A DNA stretch of 64,000 bases from Ischnura elegans (lineage: Eukaryota > Arthropoda > Insecta > Odonata > Coenagrionidae). The notes below the pieces were generated by a model that was given only the letters and a program-made list of their open reading frames with translations, did no database searches and was not told the DNA's origin. Below, piece by piece: positions 11,061-22,857 of this stretch; position 1 is the first letter of the stretch, and each line of letters starts with the position of its first letter. Made by a program: the position numbers and the translations under genes. Location: contig NC_060248.1 of assembly GCF_921293095.1 (NCBI RefSeq), forward strand, positions 131,948,972 through 132,012,971, written 5' to 3'.

Positions 11061-12605
11061 ACACTTTGCGTGGGATGCAGGCTATTAACGACCCTAAAAA
11101 CGCTTATGTCACGCGATGCTCCAAACTAATCGGAGATGAAGTTGTTGGGAGTTTTTTGGATATTTTGAATGAGTTCAAGTTTGAAGAAGTAGAGGAGCTG
11201 TTTAGTGCCGGTGAATCTGACAATCTCCTTGTGCCGGATGATGTAACAGGAATTTTAGGCGAAGAAAGGTCCAGTGATGACTCATCGCTGACGGACCACA
11301 GCGAGTATGAACCCAGCCCCAAAAGGTCGACTCACCAGCACATCCCATTAGATGTTGAAGTGAAAGTTGTGAATATGGCTATGGAACATCCTAAATGGAG
11401 CCTTGCCACCCTTCAAACCCTAGGTTCGGTGCATTTAAAACATAAGGGAATGCTAGCCATATGGGAGAAAGATATAAAATCAGGGGGAACGAAACGCGAC
11501 AAGCTGGAAATGATCGACAGATGGGTATACGATCGCTTTGTGGAAGCCAGAAACATGAATGAGCCGGTGATGACCCGGAATTTACAGGAATGGGCCATTT
11601 CCGCGTCGTTTCAGCACATATCGCAAGAGTTTGAATTCTCTGCGAGTGCTTCATGGGTGGCATCTTTTAAGAAGAGACACCGAATTGTACAACGCAAAAT
11701 AACGAAATACGTGTCTACAAGGGAGCATGCTTCAATCGAAGAAATCCTGCAATCAGCAATCAAGTTTCAGAAGCAAGCAAGAAGACTGATTTCCAATTAT
11801 AATAAGGATTTCGTAATAAACACAGATCAGACCGGGTGTGCGTACAGGGTTGATATGAAGAGGACGCTATTTAACAAAGGAGACAAAATTGTTAAGGTGG
11901 CTCTTGGGAGCGTGAGGAAAATGACACACTCATATACAGCGCAGTACGCTATTACTGCTTCAGGAAAGCTGCTTCCTAAAGTTTTTTTGTGCATGCAGGA
12001 ACCTGGAGGTGATTTTGGTCCGCGAGTGTGTGAAAGTGTGAAGAAAATGGAGAATGAATTTGGAAACGTTTCTGTTGTGTGTTCCATATCTGGAAAACTT
12101 ACAACTGCGTTGTATATTAAGTTTTTAAAAAATGTTCTCCAGCCATATGTTAAAAACAATAAATTTTTATTGCTTATCGATTCCTGGGGGGGCCAAACTA
12201 ATGCTGCCATTTACAATGAACTATTTATCGACGAGGAAGGAGAACCGTTATGCAGCATAAAAATTATACCACCGAAGTGCACAAACGTATGCCAGCCGTG
12301 CGATGTATATTTTTACAGACAGATAAAACAGTCTATTGCACGAATCCAGAACTGCACCTTCCTTCTTCAAGGGCAAAGGGAGATTTCCTCACGTGAGGAT
12401 GGAATAAAAATTCATTCCATTGTTCATTATCAATTGTCCTCGCCAGCATTCAATAATATGCTTAGGTATGCTTGGTATGCGTCAAAGTTAGTAGAAAATA
12501 GAAGTGTTTTCAAGAACTTACGGGAAATATGTTTCCCTGAAGACGTAAAAAAACGCAAGTGCGAATGCTCAGGTAGCAGTTTTATTAAATGTTCATGGTG
12601 CTTTT
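11061..12605 (+). pseudogene. Pogo-like (DDE_1, CENP-B-type HTH) transposase, exon 2, broken by Gypsy insertion
   Basis: The acceptor CACATTACAG precedes 11061. The product has an acidic serine-rich N-terminal region, then a helix-turn-helix pair (HIPLDVEVKVVNMA, later a CENP-B-like block with WVASFKKRHRIVQRK). The DDE domain follows: NTDQTG near residue 265, LLLIDSWGGQ near residue 385 and IPPKCTNVCQPCDVYFYRQ, giving the three catalytic acidic positions as D, D, D as in pogo and Tigger relatives. A block with QLSSPAFNNMLRYAW and a Cys-rich tail (CECSGSSFIKCSWC) follow. The frame is cut at 12605 by the Gypsy LTR element; the original end resumes at 26309. The host transposon made this enzyme for its own cut-and-paste movement; here it is disabled. 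Confidence 0.85.
12601..12605. repeat. TSD CTTTT (left) of Gypsy element 1
   Basis: It is identical to 26304-26308. It lies within the transposase coding sequence, which continues in frame at 26309. Confidence 0.95.
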
Positions 12606-12837
12606 TGTTATATTCTACGCCTCACCTCGTTAGGGAATCTCTTTTGTAGTTCAATACTGAAACCATGAATGAAACACACGAGTTATTTGTCAACGGTGGT
12701 GTCCGCCATGCCACGGGAAGGGCGCGAGGTAGACTACTGCGAACGATCGGGAGAAGAGGGGAGAAGAAGGGAAAGGAGGGGAGGCATGAGCGAACTCACC
12801 AATCGCCTTTATTCTACAACAATGTGCATACATAACA
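12606..12837 (-). repeat. 3' LTR of Gypsy element 1
   Basis: 232 bp, TGTTATATTC...CATAACA (read on plus). It carries a 10-bp GGGGAGAAGA-type duplication that the other LTR lacks. Confidence 0.95.
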
Positions 12838-12851
12838 CATTCCTTCCCCTA
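12838..12851 (-). other. Polypurine tract of Gypsy element 1
   Basis: The reverse complement reads TAGGGGAAGGAATG immediately inside the 3' LTR, the expected site for plus-strand priming. Confidence 0.8.
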
Positions 12852-13008
12852 ATTTTTGACTTCCATAACAAAAAAAAAAAATTGTAACATAATACATATC
12901 TATGATTATACAATCAGCACATCAATCACATTCAGATAGGAGAAAGAAAATACGATTTCACAATAAACCACAGAGAAAATAACTAATAATAATTTCACAG
13001 ACACACTC

Positions 13009-15609
13009 TTACAAGTTCAACCGAGAGATTGGCTTTCTCTCTCTAGCTGGATAGCGACGTATTGGGCTTTTTGAAAGTTGCACTTGTTCAACCACCTGAT
13101 CAGCTGATGTTAGGGGCACCCCTTCAGTGGATTCACCCGATGTTTTCTCCACAATGGAAGTGTTCTCTTGTGGTGGTGAACCATGTACCATGCCCATTGG
13201 TGATTTAGGCAAGTCATTACTTGGTACGGTACCAACATCATTTTGGAAAGGCAAATCAGGGCTTTTGACATCAATTCCGTCTAACCAAGATTGGACGCCA
13301 ATCAACTGGTTAATATGGCGCTTCCAAATGATGCCGTTATCCAGTTGGACTAAATATGACACTGGACTCAATATCTTTGAAATTGTACCATCTATCCATT
13401 TACTTTTGCCTCTATAATCTCTACAGAGTACCGGTTGTCCAATGCATAATTCTCGGGTGTTATGCACATTTGAATTATGAGTTTGCTTCGTCTGACTATT
13501 ATGAACTGTTTCTTGTAAATTGGGTCGGATCAAATCTAATCTGGTTCTTAAATTACGATTGAACATAAGTTTAGCAGGTGTCTCTTTTGTAGTGCTATGA
13601 ACTGAATTCCTATAGGCAAACAAGAATTGACTTAATGCCATTTCTGCATTTTCTTTACCCAATAATATACATTTTAAGTATTTCTTGACAATTTTTACTG
13701 AGCTTTCAGCTTGCCCATTACTAGCTGGATGGTAGGATGGTGTGAACGTATGTCTCACTCCATTCTCCTTTAGAAATTGGTCAAATTCACTAGACGAAAA
13801 GGGTGGACCATTGTCTGTTACACAATGCTGCGGAAGACCAAATCTTGAAAATATGGGTCTCAATTTGGAAATGGTTTGCTTTGCGGAGGTGGAAGTAACT
13901 TCTTCTACTTCCAACCACTTGCTATATGCATCCGTAATAACCAGATACATTTTGGCATTGAATGGCCCTAAAAAGTCTAAGTGAACTCTTTGCCAGGGTG
14001 TCTGTGGGTATTCCCACACATGCAACATACTTTTCACTGGGTTTTGCCTCTGTGATAAACACGGTAAACAGGAATTAGCCAGTTGTTCAATATCAACATC
14101 AATACCCGGCCACCACAAATATGATCGAGCTAATGCTTTCATTTTTACGATGCCTAAATGGCCAATATGGAGCTCATTTAAAATCAATTTTCTTAAGGAT
14201 TTGGGTATTATGACCCGGTGACCCCACATTAAGATATCTTGCTCAATGGTGAGCTCACTAATCCTTTGAAAATACGCCTTCAAGGCATCATCGACATTCC
14301 TTGGCCAGCCATACAAAACATAGCCTAAAATCTTACTCAACTCAGGGTCCCTTTTAGTTTCCACCCTTACATCCTTAAAATTAAGGGGTATATTACTCTC
14401 CTTCAAACACTGTAAGTAAGTTCCCTCACAATTTACATCTATCCACTCCTTTTGATTTTTGGGGGGTTGCCTTAAATCCTGTAAATTCAACGGTAGTCTA
14501 GAGAGTCCATCAGCTGGTCCATTATCTTTAGAGGGGACATATTCAATGTCAAAATCATAACCTGATAGGAAGAGTGCATTACGCTGTAGTCTACTGGCTG
14601 CATAGGCTGGTAAGCCTCTCTTAGGACCGAAAATAGATAATAAAGGCTTATGGTCAGTGACCAGCGTAAATTTCCTACAAAACAAGTACTGGTTCCACTT
14701 TTTGATACCAAATACAATGGCTGTTGCTTCCTTATCAATCACTGAATAATTAAGTTCATTTGGGGTTAACGTCCTGGAAGCAAACCCAATAGGTTTTTCA
14801 CATCCATTAGCTTGAATTTGAGTTAATACACTTCCTAAACCATAAAAACTACTGTCTGTGTACAACTTAAGCGGTAGATCTGGATTGTAGTGAGCTAGGA
14901 TGGGTGCTGATATCAGCTTTTGCTTAATGATCTCAACAGATCTTTTACAAGGCACACTCCAAACAAAGGGTACATCCTTTTTTAACAAATTATACAACGG
15001 TGCTGCAATAGAAGATAGCTTAGGCACAAACTTAGAGTAGTAATTAACCAGGCCTAAAAAACCTTTGAGTTGGGAAACATTTTGTGGAATAGGTGCTTTA
15101 ACAATAGCTTCAATTTTGCTGGGTGAAGTCTGAAGACCCTCTTTACTTAGTACATAACCTAAGTATTCTACTGATTTTTGAAAAAATTGACATTTCTCTT
15201 TGCTTACTGTCAATCCATAGCTACTTAATCTAGAAAACACTTCCCTTAACTTGGTTAAATGATCATTCTGGTTTTCCCCAGTTATGAGAATATCATCTAA
15301 AAAACAAACTACTCCCGGTATTCCCTGTAGCAACTGCTCCATTATCCTCTGAAAGAGCCCAGGAGCGGATGCTATACCAAAGGGCAGGCGATTAAATGCA
15401 AATAGTCCTTTATGAGTGCTAACAGTGCACAGCTTCTTAGAAGCTTCATCAAGTCTAAGCTGGGTATAAGCTTGAGACAAATCAATCTTTGAATAAAACT
15501 CCCCCTTTTGTAAACCGTTCAACAGATCCTCTATTCTAGGGATTGGAAAACGATCAATTTCCAGGTATGGATTCAAGGAAACCTTAAAATCCCCACATAT
15601 TCTTAACTG
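13009..15609 (-). CDS. Gypsy element 1 pol: RT (remainder), RNase H, integrase
   Basis: This open frame of more than 860 codons has, in order, an RT fingers/palm block, SRLSSYGL after the FLDDILITG catalytic box (about residue 125), an RNase H domain with LYTDSSFYGLG and TDHKPLL (about residues 265-390), an integrase zinc domain of HIGHLG...CLPC type (about 495-535), and an integrase core with HLDFLGP, TDNGPPF and NGQAESSV giving D, D and E (about 565-680). A C-terminal tail follows with RRYPARERKP near the end; no chromodomain is evident. The stop at 13009 lies 171 bases before the 3' LTR. The frame has no stops, but its true N-terminus continues in the gag frame at 24367-25980. Residues upstream of 15609 belong to element A and are not native. 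Confidence 0.93.
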   Translation of the reverse strand, partial: QLRICGDFKVSLNPYLEIDRFPIPRIEDLLNGLQKGEFYSKIDLSQAYTQLRLDEASKKLCTVSTHKGLFAFNRLPFGIASAPGLFQRIMEQLLQGIPGVVCFLDDILITGENQNDHLTKLREVFSRLSSYGLTVSKEKCQFFQKSVEYLGYVLSKEGLQTSPSKIEAIVKAPIPQNVSQLKGFLGLVNYYSKFVPKLSSIAAPLYNLLKKDVPFVWSVPCKRSVEIIKQKLISAPILAHYNPDLPLKLYTDSSFYGLGSVLTQIQANGCEKPIGFASRTLTPNELNYSVIDKEATAIVFGIKKWNQYLFCRKFTLVTDHKPLLSIFGPKRGLPAYAASRLQRNALFLSGYDFDIEYVPSKDNGPADGLSRLPLNLQDLRQPPKNQKEWIDVNCEGTYLQCLKESNIPLNFKDVRVETKRDPELSKILGYVLYGWPRNVDDALKAYFQRISELTIEQDILMWGHRVIIPKSLRKLILNELHIGHLGIVKMKALARSYLWWPGIDVDIEQLANSCLPCLSQRQNPVKSMLHVWEYPQTPWQRVHLDFLGPFNAKMYLVITDAYSKWLEVEEVTSTSAKQTISKLRPIFSRFGLPQHCVTDNGPPFSSSEFDQFLKENGVRHTFTPSYHPASNGQAESSVKIVKKYLKCILLGKENAEMALSQFLFAYRNSVHSTTKETPAKLMFNRNLRTRLDLIRPNLQETVHNSQTKQTHNSNVHNTRELCIGQPVLCRDYRGKSKWIDGTISKILSPVSYLVQLDNGIIWKRHINQLIGVQSWLDGIDVKSPDLPFQNDVGTVPSNDLPKSPMGMVHGSPPQENTSIVEKTSGESTEGVPLTSADQVVEQVQLSKSPIRRYPARERKPISRLNL

Positions 15610-15754
15610 CTCAGGCAAAAAAATCTGTACTCTAAATAAGCTAAAGCTATACTCTAACTGCACTTAATATCTGGACTGGGAATGCACTTAAGACTGCACT
15701 TAATTGAAACAATACAGCACAGTTGCCATAGTACAGTAAAGTACAGTTACCAAA

Positions 15755-15990
15755 GCACAGTCAGAGTGCAGTGGCCATAGCACAGTCAGAGTGCAGTGGC
15801 CATAGCACAGTCAGAGTGCAGTGGCCATAGCACAGTCAGAGTGCAGTGGTCACAGCACAGTCAGAGTGCAGTGGCCATAGCACGGTCAGAGTGCAGTGGC
15901 CACAGCACAGTCAGAGTGCAGTGGCCATAGCACGGTCAGAGTGCAGTCGCCTCAGCACAGTCAGAGTGCAGTCACCACAGTACAGTCTAA
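15755..15990 (+). repeat. 25-bp tandem array, left subterminal of element A
   Basis: The unit CACAGTCAGAGTGCAGTGGC plus CATAG (25 bp) recurs about nine times with small changes (CAGTGGCC / CAGTCGCC / CAGTCACC). Looser CAGTACAG motifs precede it from about 15710. Confidence 0.9.
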
Positions 15991-15997
15991 GTGATTT

Positions 15998-16215
15998 CTT
16001 TGGGTCTTCTTCCGTTTTATCCATGGCTCTATGAAAAATCACCAACATTCCAGCTGGCTTCATCAGATCCACTGAAGTAGCGATGCAGATTTGGCCAGAC
16101 TGATATTTATGTCCAACCGAATCCTCTTTGACACTTCAATGAACACAAAGAAGCTGACTGGAAGTTTGACTAAATTTCATCCAAAGCCATGGATAAACTC
16201 TGAAGAAGACCCAAA
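15998..16215. repeat. Short inverted repeat with ~155-bp loop
   Basis: TTTGGGTCTTCTTC...ATCCATGGCT at 15998-16028 pairs with AGCCATGGAT...GAAGAAGACCCAAA at 16184-16215. It lies next to the 25-bp array in element A. Confidence 0.75.
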
Positions 16216-17104
16216 AAACTAGCTGGAAAAGGGAATGATCTAAACCCTGTTTTGATATTGGATACAAATGACATGAAAGCCAATTCAGATATAAAATCAT
16301 TTAATATAAAATGTAATATCTTACAATGAAATTCAATAATACATGGTGAATTTTACATGGTGTTTCATTTTACATAAATTCATGGTGTTACATTTCGCGG
16401 AGGTTTTCCGTAGTGGCCGAGTGGGACTTTAACGTATCATCCTCTGTTGGCTTAAGGGCCTGCAGTGTCTCTCACCTGCCTACACCGTCTTTAGCTCACC
16501 ACCCAGACAGCACCGGGAAATTATTTACACGTGTTTTTTTGGTGTAAATGCGGTGTAAAAATAAAACTCGGATATTTTCATAATAAAACCCGTGTATAGA
16601 AGTATTCTGCATTTAAACGCACATTTTGCTATACTTTCGGTATGAAATCTATTCCTGCCATAATTTTTATGTTTTTTAAATTGCTTGCGTACTTCCAGAT
16701 AGGCAAATGTATAATTTTAAAAATATATTTATTTAAATACCTACGTCCGTGACTTGGTCAAATGACTGGATCGTCCTTTCAAAAATTGCCACCTTGATAA
16801 ATATTGTTTCAGATGTAAATTGATGAGCGTATTTAATATTGGCGAATAATTCTTTTTACAATAAAAGAAGATAATGTTTTTCGTGATATTTCTGATATTT
16901 CGTGATGCTGATGGTAGCAGACATGTTGGACTATGAGTTCTTGTTAGCACCGTGTGTGGCGCTCCGTGTCGCTGGATAAACACAAGGACAAGGACCAAGG
17001 ACGCAAGATGCAACGATAAAACCTCAGGTACCACAACGCGCTAATATTGCAACCTCTGCCGTCTACTGCTCCTTGCTGCTTTTATAAAGAGGTGAGTTAT
17101 CAAT

Positions 17105-17710
17105 TTTTATGCGACTTACATTTGTTTGCCATACGTAATCTTATAAATGTGACCTTTACCATGAGGTTCGTGATGTCATGAAAATGGCCGAAGGACGCCA
17201 TTAGGTAATAGCGCATATGTAGTTCTATTATTCATATTCTATTCTGTTATCCTTGGTATTTTTATTGGATCTTAATTTATCATTTCTCATCTGTGTGATA
17301 TAAATACTTCAAATACAGCTGGGATTCGGCGGTATTCGTCTTCGGTTCTACTTCGACGCTATCTTCGTCCGGTGATAGGTATATTTTTCATAAATCTTAG
17401 AGCGTCAAAATTCCAAGTACCCTTTAAGCAACTATGTTAAGGTTCTTGGCTGATTCTATGGTTTCAATTTGCTTTGATTTCGATTCACATTTATTTGTCA
17501 TTCGTAGTTAACTTTACAAATGTGTTGCTTTCCCTGAGGTCGTGGCGTCATGAAAATGGCCGAAGGTTCATTGTCAGCCTTCCCTTTTCTTAGCCATTGC
17601 GAAAATATATATTATTCTACTGTTTCATCCACTGAGTTTTTGTTGGCTCTTAATTCATCATTGCTCATCCGTGTGGTTTAATTACCACAAATAGAGCCGT
17701 TATTCGACGC
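17105..17710 (+). repeat. Diverged direct repeat within element B
   Basis: About 17105-17340 and 17470-17710 share the series ACATTT.TTTG.CAT.CGTA, then GTCATGAAAATGGCCGAAGG, then CTTAATT.ATCATT.CTCATC.GTGTG in the same order. A GTGAGT donor-like site follows a possible non-coding exon near 17090. No coding sequence is recognised. Confidence 0.6.
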
Positions 17711-20112
17711 AATTCATATGTTTGCCGGGAGATTTATTTGTGTTATATTTTTGGGCGTAAATTGGTGATTTTATTGGGCTATTTGGTCCGGATTTTTCAA
17801 TTGATATTTCGGAGAATCAAGTATATGAGTGCTAGTGTGTAGCATATTGCCACGATGCTTTAACGTCGCGGTTAGTATGCTCGTGAATGGTTAAAAAATG
17901 AAAGCTTTTTTCGTTGCTGTATTTATACTTTGTTACGGTGATATATGTTATAATATAAGCTAATTATATTTCGTTAATTTCGTAGTAACACTCGAAAATA
18001 ATCCTGATAGAAAGGTGTTAATTATTTTATTATTTACAATCTCGTGCCAGCATTTTTTTACCATCCCTTACGCTCTAAATGTTTTAAATTCGGAAAATTT
18101 TAAAATCTCAAATTTGCTCTTTCCTTGCCTTCATAGTCTAGAATAATTTTCGCGTTTATTGAATTTCACCAGAGTAATATGATGCCTGTGTATTGGAGGG
18201 ATGTAAATGGCTCATTAATAATCTTAATCAGTCTACTTCATGGTCTTCATTTGCATTTCACTGCTCTGTTATCTTGGTAAGTTGTCTTGGAGTATGGTTT
18301 TATGAATTTTAACCCACATTTTCATACACACATTGAATGGATCCAAAATAAGTATCGTAAATTACTTGATTACAATATTGAGAAAATACTGCACAAAGAC
18401 CCAGGATGCTATATATATATGTGCATTAATTGAATTTGCAATCTCCCTCAAATCGTAGAAGACAAATTGGAATGTTCAACTTAAATGGCATATTGTTGGA
18501 TGAGATCAAATTCACTGATTTGTTTTATTTTATAACTTTTATAGTTCCAAACATCAATACAAATATTTCGCCCCATTTTTGTGTCCATTATTACCTGCCA
18601 TCCAACTACACCAAAACAGTGCAATTTATGTTGTAATAAATTTGATCTTTCTCATTCTTCTTCCTCAAGTTCTAAGAAATATAAATAAAATAATGCAACT
18701 GTGTGGTATATCAAAATGTTGCCCTCTGTCAATATACACTTTTTTCCATTTATCTTTTTCTTGAGTATAGATTTAGTAAAAATATCATCAAATTAATTCA
18801 ACACTCAAGTGTACTCATTTTAGAGAAGGGTGGGTGGAGATGGACTCACTACTTGTAACTTAGTCTCATCCACATGAGAATACTATGAATACGATTGGAG
18901 GCAAGACTGAGGCTGGTATAATGAAAAAGTATTTTCAGAGGCATGCTCACTCAAGAGCCAGCAAAGGTCACGGCATACTCTAGAGTCTTCTGCTCTGTTA
19001 AAGATAGAAAGTTCACGGCAAGAGGATTGTTTCCTGATGATTAGGACATATTTCAGTTCATATATATTTAAGAGTTGGTTATATTTCAATATTATATGTA
19101 GGGAGAGACATCAGCCATGCTGCAAATGACTGTACTTTTTTAATTGGTGTGGTACTAGACGTGCTCCTCATATTTTTAATAAAAACTATACTGAGATACT
19201 AAAATACCATTTCTTATATATATCACTGTGTCTCGTTTTCTCTTGTGAATATTTATCTAAGTGATGGCATGACATGGTGCATGGTGTAAAGAAATAATTT
19301 TGAGACCATACAATCATAAAAATGTTTTAATGTGTCCTTTGCATTTATAAATCTAGGAAGCTCCATAGGAAACATTGGTTATGGTCGTTTGATGGAGGAG
19401 GATAAACATTCAAAGCTGGCGGTAGGAAGGAGTCTGGTGAAAAGGGTATAGACCATACTCTGTGGCGTGATGTGGAATACAGGTACCAAATACTTATTCA
19501 AAAGTTATATCTCAGGGAGGGAAAAATGTTGGCACTTAGTTTCACATGATGCCTAAATATGGTAGTATAAAATTGTTTGTTAGGCCAGTTTGCACCAGGT
19601 TCCATATTTTCTAAATTTTTGTTGCGTTCATCATGGCATCTTTGTTGGAACGCTTACTAGTTGTAGGCTTTGCAATGTCATTCGTCATTGTATGTGAAAA
19701 AGATAGTTCATATGCTATAAGTATTGCTTCTGCATTAAGAGGTATTAGCACATAGATGAAGTGATTGATAGCTTTGCTACTTCAACAATAATAATGATTT
19801 TAATTTTTTTCAGGAATGATTCGGCATTGATGAGTGCTAGTAAGAAGATAAAATCATGTTAGCATGGTATGGTAGACCAGAACAATTTTGACTCCTTAAG
19901 ACATATTTAAATTTATGATTTTTTACATATTTAGTTACATTTTTCATTGAAGTACTTGAAAATTAATTACAATTTTGTTTACGTGCATTTATTTCTCTAT
20001 ACTCACTTTGATACCAATTTCATAGGAGTAGGAGTCCTAATTATTGAGTGTTGCTTTCTGTCCATTCTTAGATTTTATTTTCAGTCACTGTGTGGTTTTT
20101 GCAGAGGATATG
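17711..20112. other. Unassigned AT-rich interior of element B
   Basis: Only short open frames are seen, none with recognisable domains or paired splice sites. Nothing further is supported. Confidence 0.5.
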
Positions 20113-21470
20113 TCAATTCAACGGTTTCTTTGAAATGAGATGGGCTTGAGTAGGTTCCGGGACTGACTTGGGTGTCGAATTAGGTCGTGAAGTACCACCA
20201 ACAGGATTTTCGTACAGCTCTGATAAATTTAAGCTGGCTGTTTTCTTGGATTCAATTTTTTTAAGCAATATCCTTTGGGTTATACCCATAAAGATTCGAA
20301 GTTTCAACACATGTCTTATTAAGGTTTGCTGGCTGCTCATTGACAGCATCATAGTGTTCGTGATCAGTTTCGTCATTCATTGATTCGTCAACATTCTCTG
20401 GGTCAATGATGATTTGTGTTTGAATAGCTTTTTCAAATATGAAGTCCACGTCATTGAACTCTTCCGGTATAAAGGGAAAGATTTCTGCTACACTGAATCC
20501 TGAAACACCATTTTGCATTGTTGGGATCTTAATATACGCTTCATGAATGTCGCAACAAGGATGAAAGTTTTTTCTGGGTCAAAGTTATGTCGTTTCCTGA
20601 AATCTTCTGGAGGTCATTAATCCATAAGGGCCTGTCCCACTGTAAATTAAACACTTTCTTGAGAGAATCATAAAAAAATCCAAAGGCTGTGATTATGCGG
20701 GGGTATAAAGACAACATGAACATGATTACCTCTATGGAATTCATAGCTATCAAGAGAGATTTGACTTCTATGGTTGTCCATAATCAATTACACATGAACT
20801 TTCATAGTTGATTTTTTTTATCCATGAAATTTTTGAGCCAATCTGCGGAGAGTTCTTCATTTGCCTATCTGTTATCAGAGCATTAGTAGATTTAGTCTCT
20901 CTGGGTTAGTAATCTTTTATATCTTAAGGAGGCCAAATAACCGTAATGATGAAGGGTTAATATTGATAAAACTATGTGGAATGTTTGCACTATTTGATAA
21001 AATCATGTTTTTTTTCTACCTGTCAGTGGGAAGTAACAATTGTTGAGCTCTTGTTTCGTTTGTCTCTAGTACATATATTAAAGATTCACAATCATTATCT
21101 TCATTGAATTGCTGACATTGTCATGGCACTCTTTTCACTCTTATATAACCAAACTGTTTCCTTTGTCTCTGCAGGTGATAGTATGGTTCTCGTGTTTACA
21201 TAAAAGTTAAATTCTTTTGATTGTTCTTTCTGTATTTGATGGTATGGGATCACGAGTATGATTTTTCCTATTAATGAAGCCCTTTTTGTGATTGTAGATG
21301 CTACTGAGTATTTGATAGTGAGTGGTTCATTCCACAATGAAGTTTCACAGACCGACTGTAATTCACTAGGGATTTTAAGTCTCTTGATTGCTGGGGATAC
21401 GAATGAAGTCTCATGTATGCTTTGTTTATTCTGTTTTTTGTATACTTTGTTTTGTATTCTGCCATTCACC
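20113..21470 (-). pseudogene. Degenerate pogo/Tigger-type transposase
   Basis: Minus-strand pieces in order show [15 protein letters not shown] followed by FIPPHNHSL (second catalytic Asp region and the PPH block of DDE_1 transposases, about 20690-20790), then DSLKKVFNLQWDRP, then EKTFILVATFMKR, then SVAEIFPFIPEEFNDVDF, the typical C-terminal block of this family, and a tail ending at a TGA/TAA near 20113. Frameshifts occur near 20600, 20520 and 20270. An upstream frame (21101-21469) and a donor-like GACAG/GTAGAA near 21020 may be the preceding exon but have no recognised domain. Inactive. Confidence 0.6.
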
Positions 21471-22219
21471 TAATAGTGCCCAAATAAATGTTTTCTTAAA
21501 TTGAAGTGTCATTAAATTTTTATTCTGCATTTGAAAGGTTTTCCCGTTTACTTGGTTGAAATAAGTCACCTAGCATTAGGTGGGCTTCTTCAGTGATCAC
21601 CATCATTAATGGGTGAGTTTTTCTGTGTAAGTCCTCATGCTTAGGATTGGTAAGCATTCCTCATCCATGAGATGTCAGACGCCAGTGGCAACCAAGGGGA
21701 GTTGGGTAAGTATGCATTGTTTGCCCCCTGGGGAGCAAAATCAACCAATTGGGATTTTAATTTAATAGTTCGGGGGAAGTAAGTGTCTATAGGGTCTAGA
21801 TCTATAGGAACTTATAAATCCAGGATAATTTTAGTTGACTTCTAATTGTAAGTTTAGGGGGTTGCATTGATTGTGAATTCTACTACTTGCTTTCGTTGTA
21901 TTAAACACCAGATCACATTGAATGGTGCATTTTGAGAAGATCACCTTGTCACGTTTGTTTACAGGAATGCTGAAGGAACTTCTTTCAATGAAAAAACATT
22001 GTGGTACAGCCTTCGAAATGCACCACTTTAAATGTACTCACTGGTAAACTACAAGCTTCCGCTTTTTATGCATTCGGGGTCATAGGTGGTTTCTGGTGAT
22101 AGTTCATTGAATTTAACAATCTTTTTGGGTGAAAAATTAAACTTTTTCTTTCAACAGAATATATTATTAGGTTATAAAGTTCACCCTAAAGATACTTCAT
22201 GGAATTTACATTTTGGATG

Positions 22220-22345
22220 AAAAAATTGAACTTTGTTATTCCACAGATAAAAAATTGAACTTTGTTATTCCACAGATAAAAAATTAAACTTTGTAATTCC
22301 ACAGAAATGAGTGTAATTGCAAAGTTTAATTTTTTGATCTGTGGA
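22220..22345. repeat. 30-bp tandem repeat with inverted echo
   Basis: The unit AAATTGAACTTTGTTATTCC plus ACAGATAA (period 30) occurs three times at 22220-22306. Its reverse complement (AAAGTTTAATTTTTTGATCT...GTGGAAT) follows at 22320-22345, so the block can fold into a hairpin. Confidence 0.8.
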
Positions 22346-22397
22346 ATAGCAATGTTTATTTTTTCATCCTAATCGTTCAGGTTCGAGTAATTGTCAA

Positions 22398-22475
22398 GAG
22401 CGACCTATCGATGAGTCGATATACATCGCCAAGAGCGACCTAATGGATAGCTCGATATAATCGACCAATCGATTT
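22398..22475. promoter_or_regulatory. Tandem GAGCGACCTA / TCGATATA block (DRE-like words)
   Basis: GAGCGACCTATCGATGAGTC and GAGCGACCTAATGGATAGCTC are about 40 bases apart, each followed by TCGATATA. TATCGAT words resemble the insect DRE core promoter element. On the minus strand this block lies about 1 kb upstream of the transposase remains, so a promoter role is possible but untested. Confidence 0.3.
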
Positions 22476-22857
22476 GGCTGCAGCGATAGTACTGCCAACT
22501 AGCGGCCATATTTGAAAGTAACTCAATGTTGCGACGGTGGCGTCGCCCTCGGGAATCGTGGTACTACGTGGGACCTGAGGAATAATATACGGATAATACT
22601 CGTGTATACGCCAGAAATAGCGGACATAGTACCGGAAATACACCGCAATTACACCAGTCCTACACGAGTAGAAACGGGATATACACGAGTTTTTACCCGT
22701 GTTTTATCACGATTTTACACGGGTTTCGCACTGCTTGTGCTGTATGGGCAGTGCACTGTCGTGCGTGGAGTGAGGTAGTGTCCTTCAATCTGGTACGCTA
22801 TGGTGAGCAAAAACAAGTCACCAGCAACGGGGTCGGACGGGAGTCGATTCGCGGGTT

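Larger units (their letters stand above)
16502..22748. mobile_element. TIR element B, 6.2 kb, inside element A
   Basis: The termini CCCAGACAGCAC and (reverse complement of the right end) CCCATACAGCAC match at 11 of 12 positions, flanked by CA at 16500-16501 and 22749-22750. Both subterminal regions are rich in TTTACACG/CGTGTAAA words (16527-16580 and 22660-22725). The interior holds a diverged direct repeat near the left, a decayed pogo-type transposase on the minus strand (20113-21470), and AT-rich unassigned DNA. The transposase may or may not belong to B. The borders rest on the TIR and 2-bp TSD only, since the interrupted element A has no reading frame to test. Confidence 0.65.

Noticed and set aside
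15755-15990. CRISPR-like array
   Set aside because: The units are directly contiguous without unique spacers, in a eukaryotic transposon end.
17040-17100. Host gene first exon with GTGAGT donor in element B
   Set aside because: No matching downstream coding exon was found; kept only as a remark.
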